From assembly GCA_016786665.1 (NCBI GenBank), contig JAEUVZ010000018.1, positions 21,195-85,194 of the forward strand: 64,000 nt of DNA, read 5' to 3'. A program made the translations under genes and the position numbers. The notes beneath the pieces were generated by a model that saw nothing but the letters and a program-made list of their open reading frames with translations, did no database searches and was not told the DNA's origin. This DNA comes from Flavipsychrobacter sp. Lineage in GTDB: Bacteria > Bacteroidota > Bacteroidia > Chitinophagales > Chitinophagaceae. This document shows positions 36,319 to 45,778 of the stretch, piece by piece (the first letter of the stretch is position 1; every line of letters begins with the position of its first letter).

Positions 36319-36590
36319 GGCTGATGTGGTGCCCCCAACCCCTAAAGGGGGCTTTATTGTGTGGGGTAGGCCGGGTTGATGTGTTGCCCCCAACCGCACT
36401 AAAGGGGGCTTTATTGTGTGGGGTAGGCCTGGTTGATGTGGTGCCCCCAACCCCCTAAAGGGGGCTTTATTGTGTGGGGTAGGCCTGGTTGATGTGTTTG
36501 CCCCCAACCACCTAAAGGGGGCTTTATTGTGTGGGTAGGCCGGGTTGATGTGGTGCCCCCAACCCCTAAAGGGGGCTTTATTGTGTTTTT
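36319..36590 (+). repeat. array of five ~56-bp hairpin repeats between rnz and an ABC transporter
   Basis: Five near-identical units, each reading roughly GGTTGATGTGGTGCCCCCAA, then a CCCCTAAAGGGG palindrome, GCTTTATTGTGTGGGGTAGGCC. The hairpin is CCCC(CT)AAAGGGG and is followed by TTTATTGTGT, like a terminator; the last copy ends in TTTTT. The units vary only at a few bases in the stem (ACCCCT, CGCACT, CCCCCT, CACCT). They fill the convergent gap between rnz and the ABC gene. Not CRISPR: no spacers differ, the units are contiguous. Confidence 0.92.
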
Positions 36591-36603
36591 GTAAGAGGTG
36601 CGG

Positions 36604-38394
36604 TCAGGAGTGGTTGTCTTCTCCTGTTTCGGTTTGGTGTTTGTAGAGGGCGGCGTAACGGCTGTTATTATTCATTAGTTCATCGTGCGTGCCTTGTTCT
36701 ACTATTTTGCCTTCGTCTAATACAATGATCTTATCGAATTGCCAGCTGGTGAAGATGCGGTGGGTGATGACAATAGTGGTTTTATCGCGCAGGTATGTTT
36801 GCAGGTTGGCGAGGATGGTTTTTTCCGTTTGGGTATCAACGGCAGAAAGGACTTCATCGAGTATCAATATCCTGCTGTTTTTCAGCAGGGCACGGGCCAG
36901 TACCATACGCTGTTTCTGTCCGCCGGAAAGCATAACCCCACGCTCACCAATAACAGTTTCGTAGCCACTTGCAAATGTGGCTATGTCTTTCTCCATATCC
37001 GCCAGGCGCGACGCTTCTTTTACTTCGGCCTCAGTCGCGTCGGCATTACCAAAGCGAATATTGTTGAAGATAGTATCTGAAAACAGCAGCGACTCCTGCG
37101 GGGCAAAGGCCACCTGGCGTCGCAGGGCCTGTATGTTGAATTCCCGCACGGGTATGCCATCGAAACATACCTCGCCCTCCTGCGCATCGTACATACGGAG
37201 CAACAACTGTATTAATGTAGACTTGCCGGAGCCGGTAGTACCAATAATAGCTACTTTCTCCCCGGGGCTGACCTTTAGCGAGAAGCCTTTCAGCGCGGTG
37301 ATGCCCGTGTGCGGGTAAGTAAAGGAAACATTGCGAACATCGAGCCCGCCCTCCAGCACGTGCTCCTTTGCCGCCGGAGGCGACACAATATCGGGCACGG
37401 TATGCAGGAACTCGTTAATCCGCTTCTGGGAAGCACTGGCCCGCTGTATCATGGAAGCGACCCAGCCAATGCTCATGATTGGGAACATGAGCAGATTGAT
37501 GTACATAATAAATGTGGTGATATCGCCGGTGGACACCTTACCCTGGATAGCGTAATAGCCCCCGATACCTATGGTACTGAGCATACTGAGCCCCACAAAG
37601 AAAGTCATGGACGGGAAATAGATGGCTTCGGTCTTAGAGAGATTAATGGCGCTGCTTCGGTACTCCTCGGAGGTGGCATTAAAGAACTGCAGCATGTTGC
37701 GCTCCTGCACGAACGACTTTATGACGCGGATGCCAGAGTATGACTCCTGTGCGGTGGTGGTGAGCGAAGATAGCTGCGCCTGTATCTTCTCGCTTTTTTT
37801 ATAAATAACGCTATTGACGAGGTAGATAGCCAGAGCCAGGACAGGCAATGGAATAAAGACGTAAATAGTGAGCATCACATTTATCCGCATCATACCGATA
37901 AGGCAGAGCATAGTGAGCACCACAAGGTTGGTGCTGTACATGATAGCCGGACCAGTGAACATACGCACGCGGGAAACATCCTCGGAAAGGCGGTTCATGA
38001 GATCGCCGGTGAAGTTCTTTTTGAAGAAGCCGGTGGATAGCTCCTGGTAATGATTGTAGATGTCGTTCTTCTGCTCGTACTCTATGTGGCGCGACATAAC
38101 AATGATCGTCTGGCGCATGAAAAACATGAACACTCCCCGAAGCAGGGCGAGGCCGAGGATAATAAGGGATGGCCACAGCACCATGCCAGTGATGTGATTC
38201 CACATGCCGCCCTCCGGGATGAGGCTTCCTGCCTTGTAGGCTTCTATAGCATGGGCTACATCGTCTATTACGCTGCCGACGAGGTTGGGGGCAATAACGG
38301 TGAATATATTGGATATGGCAACGAAGGCCATACCCGCCAACAGCAGCCATTTGTACCGGAGAAAGTATTTTTTGAGTGCAGCGAGGTTTTTCAT
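36604..38394 (-). CDS. ABC transporter, fused membrane and ATPase domains (MsbA/LmrA type)
   Basis: 596 aa from ATG 38394. N-terminal half has six transmembrane helices (YKWLLLAGMAFVAISNIFTVI; SLIILGLALLRGVFMFFM; MLTIYVFIPLPVLALAIYLV and others). C-terminal ATPase: Walker A GTTGSGKSTLIQLL, Q-loop VAFAPQESLLFSD, signature MLSGGQKQRMVLARALL, Walker B SRILILDEVLSAVD, and the H-loop TIVITHRI. It should export a lipid, drug or peptide as a homodimer or as one half of a heterodimer. Monocistronic; the substrate is unknown. Confidence 0.9.
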   Translation of the reverse strand: MKNLAALKKYFLRYKWLLLAGMAFVAISNIFTVIAPNLVGSVIDDVAHAIEAYKAGSLIPEGGMWNHITGMVLWPSLIILGLALLRGVFMFFMRQTIIVMSRHIEYEQKNDIYNHYQELSTGFFKKNFTGDLMNRLSEDVSRVRMFTGPAIMYSTNLVVLTMLCLIGMMRINVMLTIYVFIPLPVLALAIYLVNSVIYKKSEKIQAQLSSLTTTAQESYSGIRVIKSFVQERNMLQFFNATSEEYRSSAINLSKTEAIYFPSMTFFVGLSMLSTIGIGGYYAIQGKVSTGDITTFIMYINLLMFPIMSIGWVASMIQRASASQKRINEFLHTVPDIVSPPAAKEHVLEGGLDVRNVSFTYPHTGITALKGFSLKVSPGEKVAIIGTTGSGKSTLIQLLLRMYDAQEGEVCFDGIPVREFNIQALRRQVAFAPQESLLFSDTIFNNIRFGNADATEAEVKEASRLADMEKDIATFASGYETVIGERGVMLSGGQKQRMVLARALLKNSRILILDEVLSAVDTQTEKTILANLQTYLRDKTTIVITHRIFTSWQFDKIIVLDEGKIVEQGTHDELMNNNSRYAALYKHQTETGEDNHS

Positions 38395-38616
38395 TTTAGA
38401 GGGCAAAGGTAAGGTAATGGGGGAATTCCTCCCCCGGCCCCTCCACGAGTGGAGGCTGGTAGTGGATGTGGGGGGGGCTTGGCTTGGGCGAGGGGGCCAC
38501 CCCGGCCCCAGCTCAGCACAAGGCTATGCGGCGCCCCCCCTGGCAGGATGGTTTGGGTGAGGGCAGGCTCGGTTTGGGCCGTAAATCTCGGTTCAATAAT
38601 TTACTTTTGCGGCATT
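38395..38616. other. GC-rich divergent intergenic region with small hairpins
   Basis: The gap holds G/C-rich tracts (GGGGAATTCCTCCCC near 38419 and CCTCCACGAGTGGAGG at 38440-38455) and no believable gene. The frame of asd is open through it to 38449, but that part is low-complexity and has no conserved start. Confidence 0.6.
38602..38609 (+). promoter_or_regulatory. -7 promoter element of asd
   Basis: TACTTTTG matches TAnnTTTG and lies 7 bases before ATG 38617, which would give an almost leaderless mRNA; TTTG at 38573-38576 could be the -33 box (spacing a little long). Confidence 0.45.
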
Positions 38617-39618
38617 ATGAAAGTAGCGATAGTAGGCGCAACGGGGCTGGTGGGTAGCACCATGTTGCGCATCCTTGAAGAAAGACAATTTCCGGTGACG
38701 GAACTGATACCGGTGGCTTCTGAGCGCTCGGTGGGCAGTAAGGTGACGTATATGGGCAAGGAATACACGGTAGTTTCGGCCGAAGATGCTATTGCTAAGA
38801 AGCCTGCGCTGGCTATCTTCTCCGCTGGTGGCTCTATATCGCTGGAACTGGCTCCGAAGTTTGCAGAGATAGGCTGCTACGTGGTAGATAATTCCTCCGC
38901 CTGGCGGATGGACCCTACCAAGAAGCTGGTGGTGCCGGAAGTGAATGCGCATACACTTTCTAAAACAGACTATATCATCGCCAACCCCAACTGCTCTACC
39001 ATACAAATGGTGGTGGCGCTGAAGCCACTGCATGATAAGTATAAGATAAAGCGGGTGGTGGTGAGCACTTACCAGTCGGTGACGGGCACGGGGCAGAAGG
39101 CCGTAGCTGAAATGATGGACGAACGCGCCGGTGGCAAAGGACATGGCGTGTACCCGCACCCGATAGACCTGAACCTGATACCACAAATAGACGTCTTCCA
39201 GGACAATGGATATACCAAGGAGGAGATGAAGATGATACTGGAGACGAACAAGATAATGGGCGACGACAACATACGCGTGACGGCTACAACCGTGCGCGTA
39301 CCCGTGATGGGCGGACACAGCGAGAGCGTGAACATAGAATTTGAGAACGACTTTGACGAACACGAGGTGCGTGAACTGCTGACCAACTCGGCAGGGATAG
39401 TGGTGCAGGACAACCCTAAAGAAAACGTGTACCCAATGCCGCTGTATGCCGAAGGAAAGGACGCCGTTTTCGTGGGACGCATCCGCAGGGACTACTCGCA
39501 GCCTAATACGCTGAACTGCTGGATAGTATCGGACAACCTGCGGAAAGGCGCCGCTACCAATGCGGTGCAGATAGCCCGGTACCTGCTGGGGCAGGGATGG
39601 CTAAACCCCACACCCTAA
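38617..39618 (+). CDS. asd: aspartate-semialdehyde dehydrogenase
   Basis: 333 aa from ATG 38617. Reduces aspartyl phosphate to the semialdehyde for lysine/diaminopimelate, threonine and methionine synthesis. Features: MKVAIVGATGLVGSTML (NADP Rossmann start), FSAGGSISLELAPKFAE, VDNSSAWRMD, the catalytic Cys in IANPNCSTIQMVV, YQSVTGTGQKAVAEM, and VMGGHSESVNIEF with the catalytic His. Full length. The stop codon is inside a C/G hairpin (39603-39632). Confidence 0.95.
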   Translation: MKVAIVGATGLVGSTMLRILEERQFPVTELIPVASERSVGSKVTYMGKEYTVVSAEDAIAKKPALAIFSAGGSISLELAPKFAEIGCYVVDNSSAWRMDPTKKLVVPEVNAHTLSKTDYIIANPNCSTIQMVVALKPLHDKYKIKRVVVSTYQSVTGTGQKAVAEMMDERAGGKGHGVYPHPIDLNLIPQIDVFQDNGYTKEEMKMILETNKIMGDDNIRVTATTVRVPVMGGHSESVNIEFENDFDEHEVRELLTNSAGIVVQDNPKENVYPMPLYAEGKDAVFVGRIRRDYSQPNTLNCWIVSDNLRKGAATNAVQIARYLLGQGWLNPTP

Positions 39619-39632
39619 AGGGGCTTTCTTTT
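39603..39632 (+). repeat. CCCC/GGGG hairpin at the asd stop
   Basis: AAACCCCACACCCTAAAGGGGCTTTC: stem CCCT/AGGG with the asd stop codon in the centre, followed by TTTCTTTTT. Same style as the hairpins at 36319-36590 and possibly the terminator of asd. Confidence 0.6.
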
Positions 39633-39672
39633 TGGGGCATATAGATTAGCAGGTTTTTAATAAATTTGGTGG

Positions 39673-40272
39673 GTGCTCAGACGTTTTTTTCAGAAGGAAC
39701 TTATAGAGGCTGGATGCGATGAGGCCGGCAGGGGCTGCCTGGCCGGCCCTGTGTTTGCCGCGGCTGTAATACTGCCGGAGCAATTCCGTCATCCGCTGCT
39801 GAATGACAGCAAACAACTGACGGAAGACGAGCGCTACCAGCTACGCCCCATCATAGAAAAAAAGGCCCTTGCCTGGGCCGTAGCCATGGTAGACCATGAA
39901 GAAATAGACCGCATTAATATACTGAACGCCTCCTTCAAGGCAATGCACCTGGCGGTGGACCAGCTAGCGACCCGGCCGGGACTGTTGCTGATAGACGGTA
40001 ACCGGTTCGCTCCCTATTTCGGGATACTGCACCAATGCATAGTGGAGGGGGATGCCAAATTCACCTCCATAGCGGCAGCCAGCGTGCTGGCTAAAACGTA
40101 CCGGGATGATTTTATGGTGAAAGCCCATGCCGAGTATCCGCAATACCACTGGTGCGATAACAAAGGGTATGGTACCGTTGCCCACCGGAACGGAATAAAA
40201 GAGCACGGCCTTTCGCCGTATCACCGGAAGACATTCGGGATATGCAAGGTGGTGAACGGCAGTCTTGTCTGA
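39673..40272 (+). CDS. rnhB: ribonuclease HII
   Basis: 199 aa from GTG 39673. Cleaves RNA in RNA/DNA hybrids and at single ribonucleotides in DNA. Signature [24 protein letters not shown] with the catalytic D and E at the N-terminus, [23 protein letters not shown], the metal D in [22 protein letters not shown], and [24 protein letters not shown]. Usual family length. It follows asd by 54 bases; a TAAATTTG at 39661-39668 resembles a -7 box. Closed by the terminator at 40334. Confidence 0.95.
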   Translation: MLRRFFQKELIEAGCDEAGRGCLAGPVFAAAVILPEQFRHPLLNDSKQLTEDERYQLRPIIEKKALAWAVAMVDHEEIDRINILNASFKAMHLAVDQLATRPGLLLIDGNRFAPYFGILHQCIVEGDAKFTSIAAASVLAKTYRDDFMVKAHAEYPQYHWCDNKGYGTVAHRNGIKEHGLSPYHRKTFGICKVVNGSLV

Positions 40273-40333
40273 ACGGATAATTTGCTATTTACCGTGTCGT
40301 GAGGGATGCCTGTGCCGTTGGCTGCGGGGCCCG

Positions 40334-40378
40334 AAAAACAACGTCCGCCGGGATGAACCCGGCGGACGTTGCTGCTTT
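40334..40378. terminator. strong terminator shared by rnhB and the response-regulator gene
   Basis: CAACGTCCGCCGGG and CCCGGCGGACGTTG form a perfect 14-bp stem around ATGAA (40339-40371), with an A-run before (40334-40338) and TTTT after, so it can act in both directions between convergent genes. Confidence 0.88.
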
Positions 40379-40395
40379 TATTACGAGTGCTTCAA

Positions 40396-41097
40396 TTATT
40401 CGGGAACAACGAGGCGGAAGCCATTTCCGTGAATGTTCACTATCTCTACACTGCTGTCTTCTTTCAGGTATTTGCGCAGCTTGGCAATGTACACGTCCAT
40501 GCTGCGTCCGTTGAAGTAGGTATCGCTACCCCATATGCGCTTTAATGCCGCATCGCGGGGGAGCAGATCGTTCTTGTACTCGCACAGCATCAGCAGCAGT
40601 TCGTTCTCCTTGGGGGAAAGCGTCTGAGAATTTCCATTGATAGCGAGGGTACGCAGCTTGCTGTTGAAGTGGTACGACCCGATATTGAACTCTATCTGTG
40701 AGTGTTGTTTTTCCTGCAGCTCCTGGTTGCGTTTCAGTACGGCCTTTATCTTCAGCAGAAGTACTTCGCTATCGAAGGGCTTGGTGATGTAGTCGTCCGC
40801 ACCCAGTTTGTAGCCGGTGAGTATATCTTCCTTCATACTCTTTGCGGAGAGGAAGAAGAGGGGCACTTCGGGGTCTACATTCCGTATTTCCTCAGCCAGC
40901 GTAAACCCATCCATATTGGGCATCATGACATCGAGGAGGCAAATATCGAACTTTTCCCTACGGAAAGCCGCGAGGCCGAGGATACCATCCCTGGCCAGTT
41001 CTACTACGAAGTCATTCAATTCCAGGTAATTCTTCAATACCTGCCCGAAGTTGGTATCATCTTCTACGAGCAGTACTTTGTATTTTTCTTTTTCCAT
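40396..41097 (-). CDS. OmpR/PhoB-family two-component response regulator
   Basis: 233 aa. Receiver domain: KVLLVEDDTNFG (acidic pocket), DICLLDVMMPNMDGF with the phosphoacceptor D at ~54, PLFFLSAKSMKEDIL, and DDYITKPFDSEVLL with the conserved Lys. C-terminal winged helix: LSPKENELLLMLCEYKNDLL, ALKRIWGSDTYFNGRSMDVYIAKLRKYL, VNIHGNGFRLVVPE. It is the full-length counterpart of the truncated regulator at the window's left edge. No kinase gene is adjacent; it ends at a shared terminator with rnhB and is preceded by PorP/SprF (opposite side, same strand, ~60 bases). Regulon unknown. Confidence 0.92.
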   Translation of the reverse strand: MEKEKYKVLLVEDDTNFGQVLKNYLELNDFVVELARDGILGLAAFRREKFDICLLDVMMPNMDGFTLAEEIRNVDPEVPLFFLSAKSMKEDILTGYKLGADDYITKPFDSEVLLLKIKAVLKRNQELQEKQHSQIEFNIGSYHFNSKLRTLAINGNSQTLSPKENELLLMLCEYKNDLLPRDAALKRIWGSDTYFNGRSMDVYIAKLRKYLKEDSSVEIVNIHGNGFRLVVPE

Positions 41098-41158
41098 ACT
41101 TGCAACGGTATATATATTATGCCAAATATAACAACCTTAATCGGTAAACACGAACTTT

Positions 41159-42175
41159 TTAGAAGCGAGGGCATCCCAAAGTCCTCCTGTTCTGCGGACT
41201 AGATGGATAAACACCCTGGTATATAATGGAAAATTCCATTGCTCCCTTACCCCTGTTGTAGGGACCGAGTTTGGAAATAGTGTGGTCATAATTCGCCATA
41301 AACTGGAAGTTGTTCCACTGGAGGCCCATGGCCCCTACTGCAGCATCGCCCATACGGTGGTATCCCCCAATGATGAACTGTGTAGGCCTGTCGTTATCGG
41401 GTGTGATGTTGAAGCGGAACAAGGTACCATACATCAGCTCATAAGCGCCTTTCTGGTTGGCGTAGAAAACAGAAGGATTCACAATAACATTGGATGCTAC
41501 CTTGATAATGAAATCGAGGTTACCGGTAGGCCGCATGCCCAGCTCATTGATACCCGTTCCATAAAACGATTCTTTGGGCTGATTGACATTATTGACCCCC
41601 CCGCTGAACTTCAGGAACACTACATCGTTGAAATATGAATAGCTAAGGCCAACACCTACCGTGGCGTAGTTGGTCTTAATAACACCATTCAACTCTCCGT
41701 TGGGATTGGACGGGCTGAAGGTTTCTCCGTTCCATTGAAAATCGTAAGTGAGGCGGTCGTAGTTGAGGCTGCGCTGCACATAGCCTACCGAGCCCCCCAG
41801 CGAGAGAATGCTGGACTGCCCCATCTGCAGGTGATAGGCCAGGTTGGCCTCGCCCCGGGTGAGGCTCAGCAAGCCATCGCCCGCCCTGTCGGTAAAGAGC
41901 GCGAACCCGATACCAAAGCAGTTGAACTTTTCGTCGCTCTTAATCACCTGCATATCGGTGTACAAAGAAAACGTACTGTATGGCACGGGTACACTGGCCC
42001 ACTGATTGCGGTAGTTGGTACCTATGCGGTAATCGTGCTCGGGCAACAGGGCTGTATTGGCCGGGTTGAGCAGCATAGGCGCGTTGTAGTACTGTGAGAA
42101 GTGCATGCTTTGCGCAGACGCACCCAGTGATAAACCCATCAGCGCCCATACTCCGTATAAAAATTTCTTCTTCAT
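41159..42175 (-). CDS. PorP/SprF-family type IX secretion outer-membrane protein
   Basis: 338 aa with a signal peptide (LYGVWALMGLSLGASA). The pattern MHFSQYYNAPMLLNPANTALLPEHDYRIGTNYRNQWASVPVPYSTFSLY is diagnostic of PorP/SprF, followed by repeated amphipathic strands with Gly/aromatic alternation and an aromatic C-terminal strand (GAMEFSIIYQGVY). Such proteins sit in the outer membrane and are needed for export or attachment of partner proteins with type B gliding C-terminal domains. Three bases follow the stop of the PKD-repeat gene, the usual partner order. Confidence 0.92.
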   Translation of the reverse strand: MKKKFLYGVWALMGLSLGASAQSMHFSQYYNAPMLLNPANTALLPEHDYRIGTNYRNQWASVPVPYSTFSLYTDMQVIKSDEKFNCFGIGFALFTDRAGDGLLSLTRGEANLAYHLQMGQSSILSLGGSVGYVQRSLNYDRLTYDFQWNGETFSPSNPNGELNGVIKTNYATVGVGLSYSYFNDVVFLKFSGGVNNVNQPKESFYGTGINELGMRPTGNLDFIIKVASNVIVNPSVFYANQKGAYELMYGTLFRFNITPDNDRPTQFIIGGYHRMGDAAVGAMGLQWNNFQFMANYDHTISKLGPYNRGKGAMEFSIIYQGVYPSSPQNRRTLGCPRF

Positions 42176-42178
42176 GTC

Positions 42179-45100
42179 TTAGCGTATTAAAGTGACATTG
42201 CCCTGATCTTCGTATTTATTTCCATCGAGGAAGGTAGCGGTGAGCACATATGCATAGGAATCCATGTCCTGTTCTTTGCCGCGCACTTTACCATCCCATC
42301 CGGCACTGCGCATAGAGCCATCGTTCGGATCCATTTCTATAGTGCTGGTTTCGAACACCAGCTCGCCCCAGCGATTGAAAACCTTCAGGTTGAGGCTGGC
42401 TATCGCCGCTCCTCGCACATAGAGTATATCGTTGCGGCCATCACCATTGGGCGAGAAAGCCGTAGGTATGTCGATGATTGGCTTGATGTCTACAAAAATC
42501 GTTTTACAAACAAGGTCTATACATCCGCCCGCCTGTCCGTCTACCGGATTGGTAACGGTGAGGCATATTTCATAGTTGCCCTTTTTGGGGTACATATGCG
42601 GTACCGGGTCTTTCAGGTTGGAACCTGTACCATCGCCAAACGTCCAGGAATATTGTGTTTGAGACGTAACACCTGTGGAATTGTTGATGAAGGTAACCGG
42701 CTGATTGCGTACGTGCGGATTGGGCGTATAGTCGAACGCCGCATCGGGTACGGGCACAACGAGTATATTAACTACCTGCGACGTATCGTACTGATTGCAA
42801 TTATTGGGGTTGCCGGAAATAACGTAAGCAGTGTAAAGCCCTGCGGAATCGAACTGGAACGTTGGTGTTTCTACATTGGTAGTGGTACCGTTGCTGAAGA
42901 ACCAACTGTGGACGGTGGCGTTCTGCGACAAGTTGGGCAAAGTAACCATGCCTGCCGACAAGCAGACCGTATCGCCCAGCGTACCAGCGACGACGGGCGT
43001 GAACGAGAATGTAATCGTCTGTTGTGCTATGTCCTGCGGATTACACGCGCTGGTGTCGGTCATGGTAAGCGTTACCGTATAGGTGCCTACGCCAGGGAAT
43101 GTGTGCGGCGGCGGCGTAGTACCCGTGTAAGTAGGGCTGCCATCGCCAAAATCCCAAACGAATACTGTGATGGCGGTATCGCCCTGGTTGCCGGAATAGG
43201 TAGATGTATTGGTAAAGGTAGCGATGAACGGATCGCAGGTATCGGTCTTAATAAAAGAGAAGTCGGCTGTGATACCACCACTGTCTACCACTATGGTAAC
43301 GTAGTCGGTATCCACGGTTTGGTTACAGGCATTGGCGTTCTCACCGGCCAGCATTATCGTATAAGTGCCTGCTGACGTATAGACGTGCGGCGGCGGTGTG
43401 GTGCCTGTGAATATGGGGCTACCATCACCAAAATCCCAAACATAGTTTACCGCGTTGGAAGAATTGTTGGTGAGATTGACAGTGAACGGCGCACAACCGG
43501 TAGAGTCGCCCTGCAAATCTATCTCACAGATAACGGGTAAGAAGTCGAATTGTATTTTGAGCGCTACCAGGTTACAGTTAGCAGACTGGTTGTTGGTACT
43601 CCATACACCGGGAGTGGTGGGGAACGATGTGCCCCCACAGCCACCACAAATGGCCTGGTACACTACCCCATTCCTGTCGAAGCGGCTGGTGCCGCCATCT
43701 ACGTGCTCACCATTCGGATTGTTCTGGCCCATGAAGGTTCCGTAGAGAAGGCTGGTAATATTTTTCGGGAATACGATAAAGTAGAAATCGCTACCATCGG
43801 TAGTAGACTGCGCCGCGTCGGTGGTTATCGGCATGCCCGTGCAATACCCGATGCTGGCAGGGAAGTTGACATCCAGCCTTCCGCCCCAGCCGGAAACATA
43901 GACGTTCTCGCAGGTATCTACCAGGAACGCGACGGGAGATATATTGGTCACCGACGAGTTGCCGGAGCCAAAGACTGTAGAATAGAGATTGGTGTTCAGG
44001 TTATTATCGAGCTTAATCACAAACTGGCAAGAGCCGGGATTGGAATAGACAACATTGTTAACCGGAAACAGGCCACCCAACGACTGGCCCATAGCGTAGA
44101 CATTACCGGCAAGGTCGGTCTGTATACCGTAGCACTGGTCGTAGTTGGAGGTGCCTATAGCAGTAGCGCGCACCAGCGGATAGGTACCGCTGTTCTGGAA
44201 TTTAGCAATGAAACCATCGGCAGGGCCGCCCTGGTAGGTGCCCCAAAGCGTACCCGAAGAAAATGGGAAACCATTGCCCTGGGTGCCACCCGCTACATAG
44301 ATATTGGCCTGTGAGGGGTCGAGCGCCAGTACATAGGCTGCATCCTCTGAGTTACCACCCAGGTAGGTGCTCCACATCAGGTTGTTGAGGTTGGGGTTGA
44401 ACTTGAACACTACTGCGTCCTGTGGACCCTGGAGAGTATTCTGTATAGCATTGACCGTAGGGAAGCCGGCTGTGCGGGTAGAAGCCGCCACATATATATC
44501 GCCGGCATTGTCTACAATTATTTCGCTACGGGCATCGTCGCCATAGTTGTACTTCAGGCCGCCGAGCGTCATAGGAATGGCATTGAAGTTAACACCGTCA
44601 TCGCCGGGGCCTCCTATATAGGTAGAAGCCAGCAGCGCAGTTCCATCAAAGTTCAGCTTAGTGACCGCGATATCGCCACCGCCATTGTGTGTATTGTCGT
44701 AGCAACCGGGAGTAACGGGGAAATTATTAGAGTACGTTCTGCCCGCTATAATAAGGTTGTTGTTGGCATCTACCACCATACTGTGCGGGGTTTCGTTATC
44801 GAGGCCTCCTATGTAGGTGCCATAGATACGGTTTTGCCCATTGGCGGAGAGCTTTATGATACCCATATCGCAAGCGTAGCCGGTGCCGCCTACACCACCT
44901 CCACCGAAGGTAGCCTGGAAAGCGCCGGTGCTTACCGGGAAGCCCTGCCCGCTGACGAGGCCCCCTGCATAGAAGTTGCCGAGATCGTCGTAAGTGGCGG
45001 TAAACCCGAAGTTATCGGCCTGTGAACCGGTGAACGAAGCGAAGACAACCACCGGGTCTATCACCAGCGGAAGCGCCTCGTTGTAACCATCGGGAAAGTA

Positions 45101-45778
45101 GTAAGAAACAGAGCGGCCCTTTACCTTGTACAGGCAAGGCACTTCCCTGCGCTGCCCTTTTATTACCTGGTAGGCATAGGGTTTCTTCTCTATGGCCTCG
45201 CCGAGCGAAGTGGTTACTACCAGGTTCTCGTCTTTGACACTGAGCCGGTCGGTACCCTCGTAGGCCATATTTATGATGTATGGATTGGCGCCGGGCGCCA
45301 CAACGAATTCGTACTTCATGCTGCCGTCCTCTGAGGCAATGTGCATGTCTATGCCATCGTAGAGGTTTTTGTAATCCACCACCTGTACGGGGTGAATGCC
45401 TGATTTCCAGCGCTTGGGATCGTTGCCGAGGTAGTAATTGTAGTACACCTCCTGCTCTTCGCTGCCTGAAACTGACGCATTGTTGGCACCAGTGAAGGAC
45501 ACGCGGTAGGCGTGGTAGTAGAGAGTTGTCTGCTCCTTGATGCGGCCGTGTGCCACCGCTTCTATCTTGGCGGCGTTGTCGGCGCGGCCTATCACGTAGG
45601 TGAAGCCCCGCTGCTGCAGGTATATATCTCCCTGGGCAGTATTGGACTTGTAAATAAAGTCACCGTCCCACTGGCCGAGATTCTTAATGTATTCTATGCC
45701 ATTACCGGAGTGCGGGTGAGCCTGCACTAATAGAGGGAACAGGATGGCGCAAAGCGCTAAAGAGTATTTTTTTGTCAT
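42179..45778 (-). CDS. large secreted protein: SBBP repeats, PKD domains, gliding-motility C-terminal (T9SS type B) domain
   Basis: 1199 aa. Signal peptide LALCAILFPLLVQA. N-terminal domain (GNGIEYIKNLGQWDGDFIYKS...DGIDMHIASEDGSMKYEFVV) of the DUF7948 type; then several SBBP-like propeller repeats (FNFDGTALLASTYIGGPGDD, MWSTYLGGNSEDAAYVLAL) to ~730; four PKD domains with VWDFGDGSP / FSWTFGDGTG-type motifs, between ~790 and 1100; and a C-terminal IDIPTAFSPNGDGRNDILYV...LKVFNRWGELVFE...GWDGKVRGKEQDMDSYAYVLTA, which is the gliding-motility-associated (CHU_C) type B sorting domain. Exported by T9SS and held on the surface with the downstream PorP/SprF protein. Role probably adhesion or gliding; substrate unknown. 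Confidence 0.92.
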   Translation of the reverse strand: MTKKYSLALCAILFPLLVQAHPHSGNGIEYIKNLGQWDGDFIYKSNTAQGDIYLQQRGFTYVIGRADNAAKIEAVAHGRIKEQTTLYYHAYRVSFTGANNASVSGSEEQEVYYNYYLGNDPKRWKSGIHPVQVVDYKNLYDGIDMHIASEDGSMKYEFVVAPGANPYIINMAYEGTDRLSVKDENLVVTTSLGEAIEKKPYAYQVIKGQRREVPCLYKVKGRSVSYYFPDGYNEALPLVIDPVVVFASFTGSQADNFGFTATYDDLGNFYAGGLVSGQGFPVSTGAFQATFGGGGVGGTGYACDMGIIKLSANGQNRIYGTYIGGLDNETPHSMVVDANNNLIIAGRTYSNNFPVTPGCYDNTHNGGGDIAVTKLNFDGTALLASTYIGGPGDDGVNFNAIPMTLGGLKYNYGDDARSEIIVDNAGDIYVAASTRTAGFPTVNAIQNTLQGPQDAVVFKFNPNLNNLMWSTYLGGNSEDAAYVLALDPSQANIYVAGGTQGNGFPFSSGTLWGTYQGGPADGFIAKFQNSGTYPLVRATAIGTSNYDQCYGIQTDLAGNVYAMGQSLGGLFPVNNVVYSNPGSCQFVIKLDNNLNTNLYSTVFGSGNSSVTNISPVAFLVDTCENVYVSGWGGRLDVNFPASIGYCTGMPITTDAAQSTTDGSDFYFIVFPKNITSLLYGTFMGQNNPNGEHVDGGTSRFDRNGVVYQAICGGCGGTSFPTTPGVWSTNNQSANCNLVALKIQFDFLPVICEIDLQGDSTGCAPFTVNLTNNSSNAVNYVWDFGDGSPIFTGTTPPPHVYTSAGTYTIMLAGENANACNQTVDTDYVTIVVDSGGITADFSFIKTDTCDPFIATFTNTSTYSGNQGDTAITVFVWDFGDGSPTYTGTTPPPHTFPGVGTYTVTLTMTDTSACNPQDIAQQTITFSFTPVVAGTLGDTVCLSAGMVTLPNLSQNATVHSWFFSNGTTTNVETPTFQFDSAGLYTAYVISGNPNNCNQYDTSQVVNILVVPVPDAAFDYTPNPHVRNQPVTFINNSTGVTSQTQYSWTFGDGTGSNLKDPVPHMYPKKGNYEICLTVTNPVDGQAGGCIDLVCKTIFVDIKPIIDIPTAFSPNGDGRNDILYVRGAAIASLNLKVFNRWGELVFETSTIEMDPNDGSMRSAGWDGKVRGKEQDMDSYAYVLTATFLDGNKYEDQGNVTLIR

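Noticed and set aside
36319..36590. CRISPR-like array
   Set aside because: Units are contiguous and nearly identical throughout, without variable spacers, and no cas genes are present; a hairpin repeat array fits better.
38449..38616. N-terminal extension of asd
   Set aside because: The added 56 residues are Gly/Pro/Arg-rich from GC-rich noncoding sequence and do not resemble the family start MKVAIVGATG; a -7 box lies inside it.
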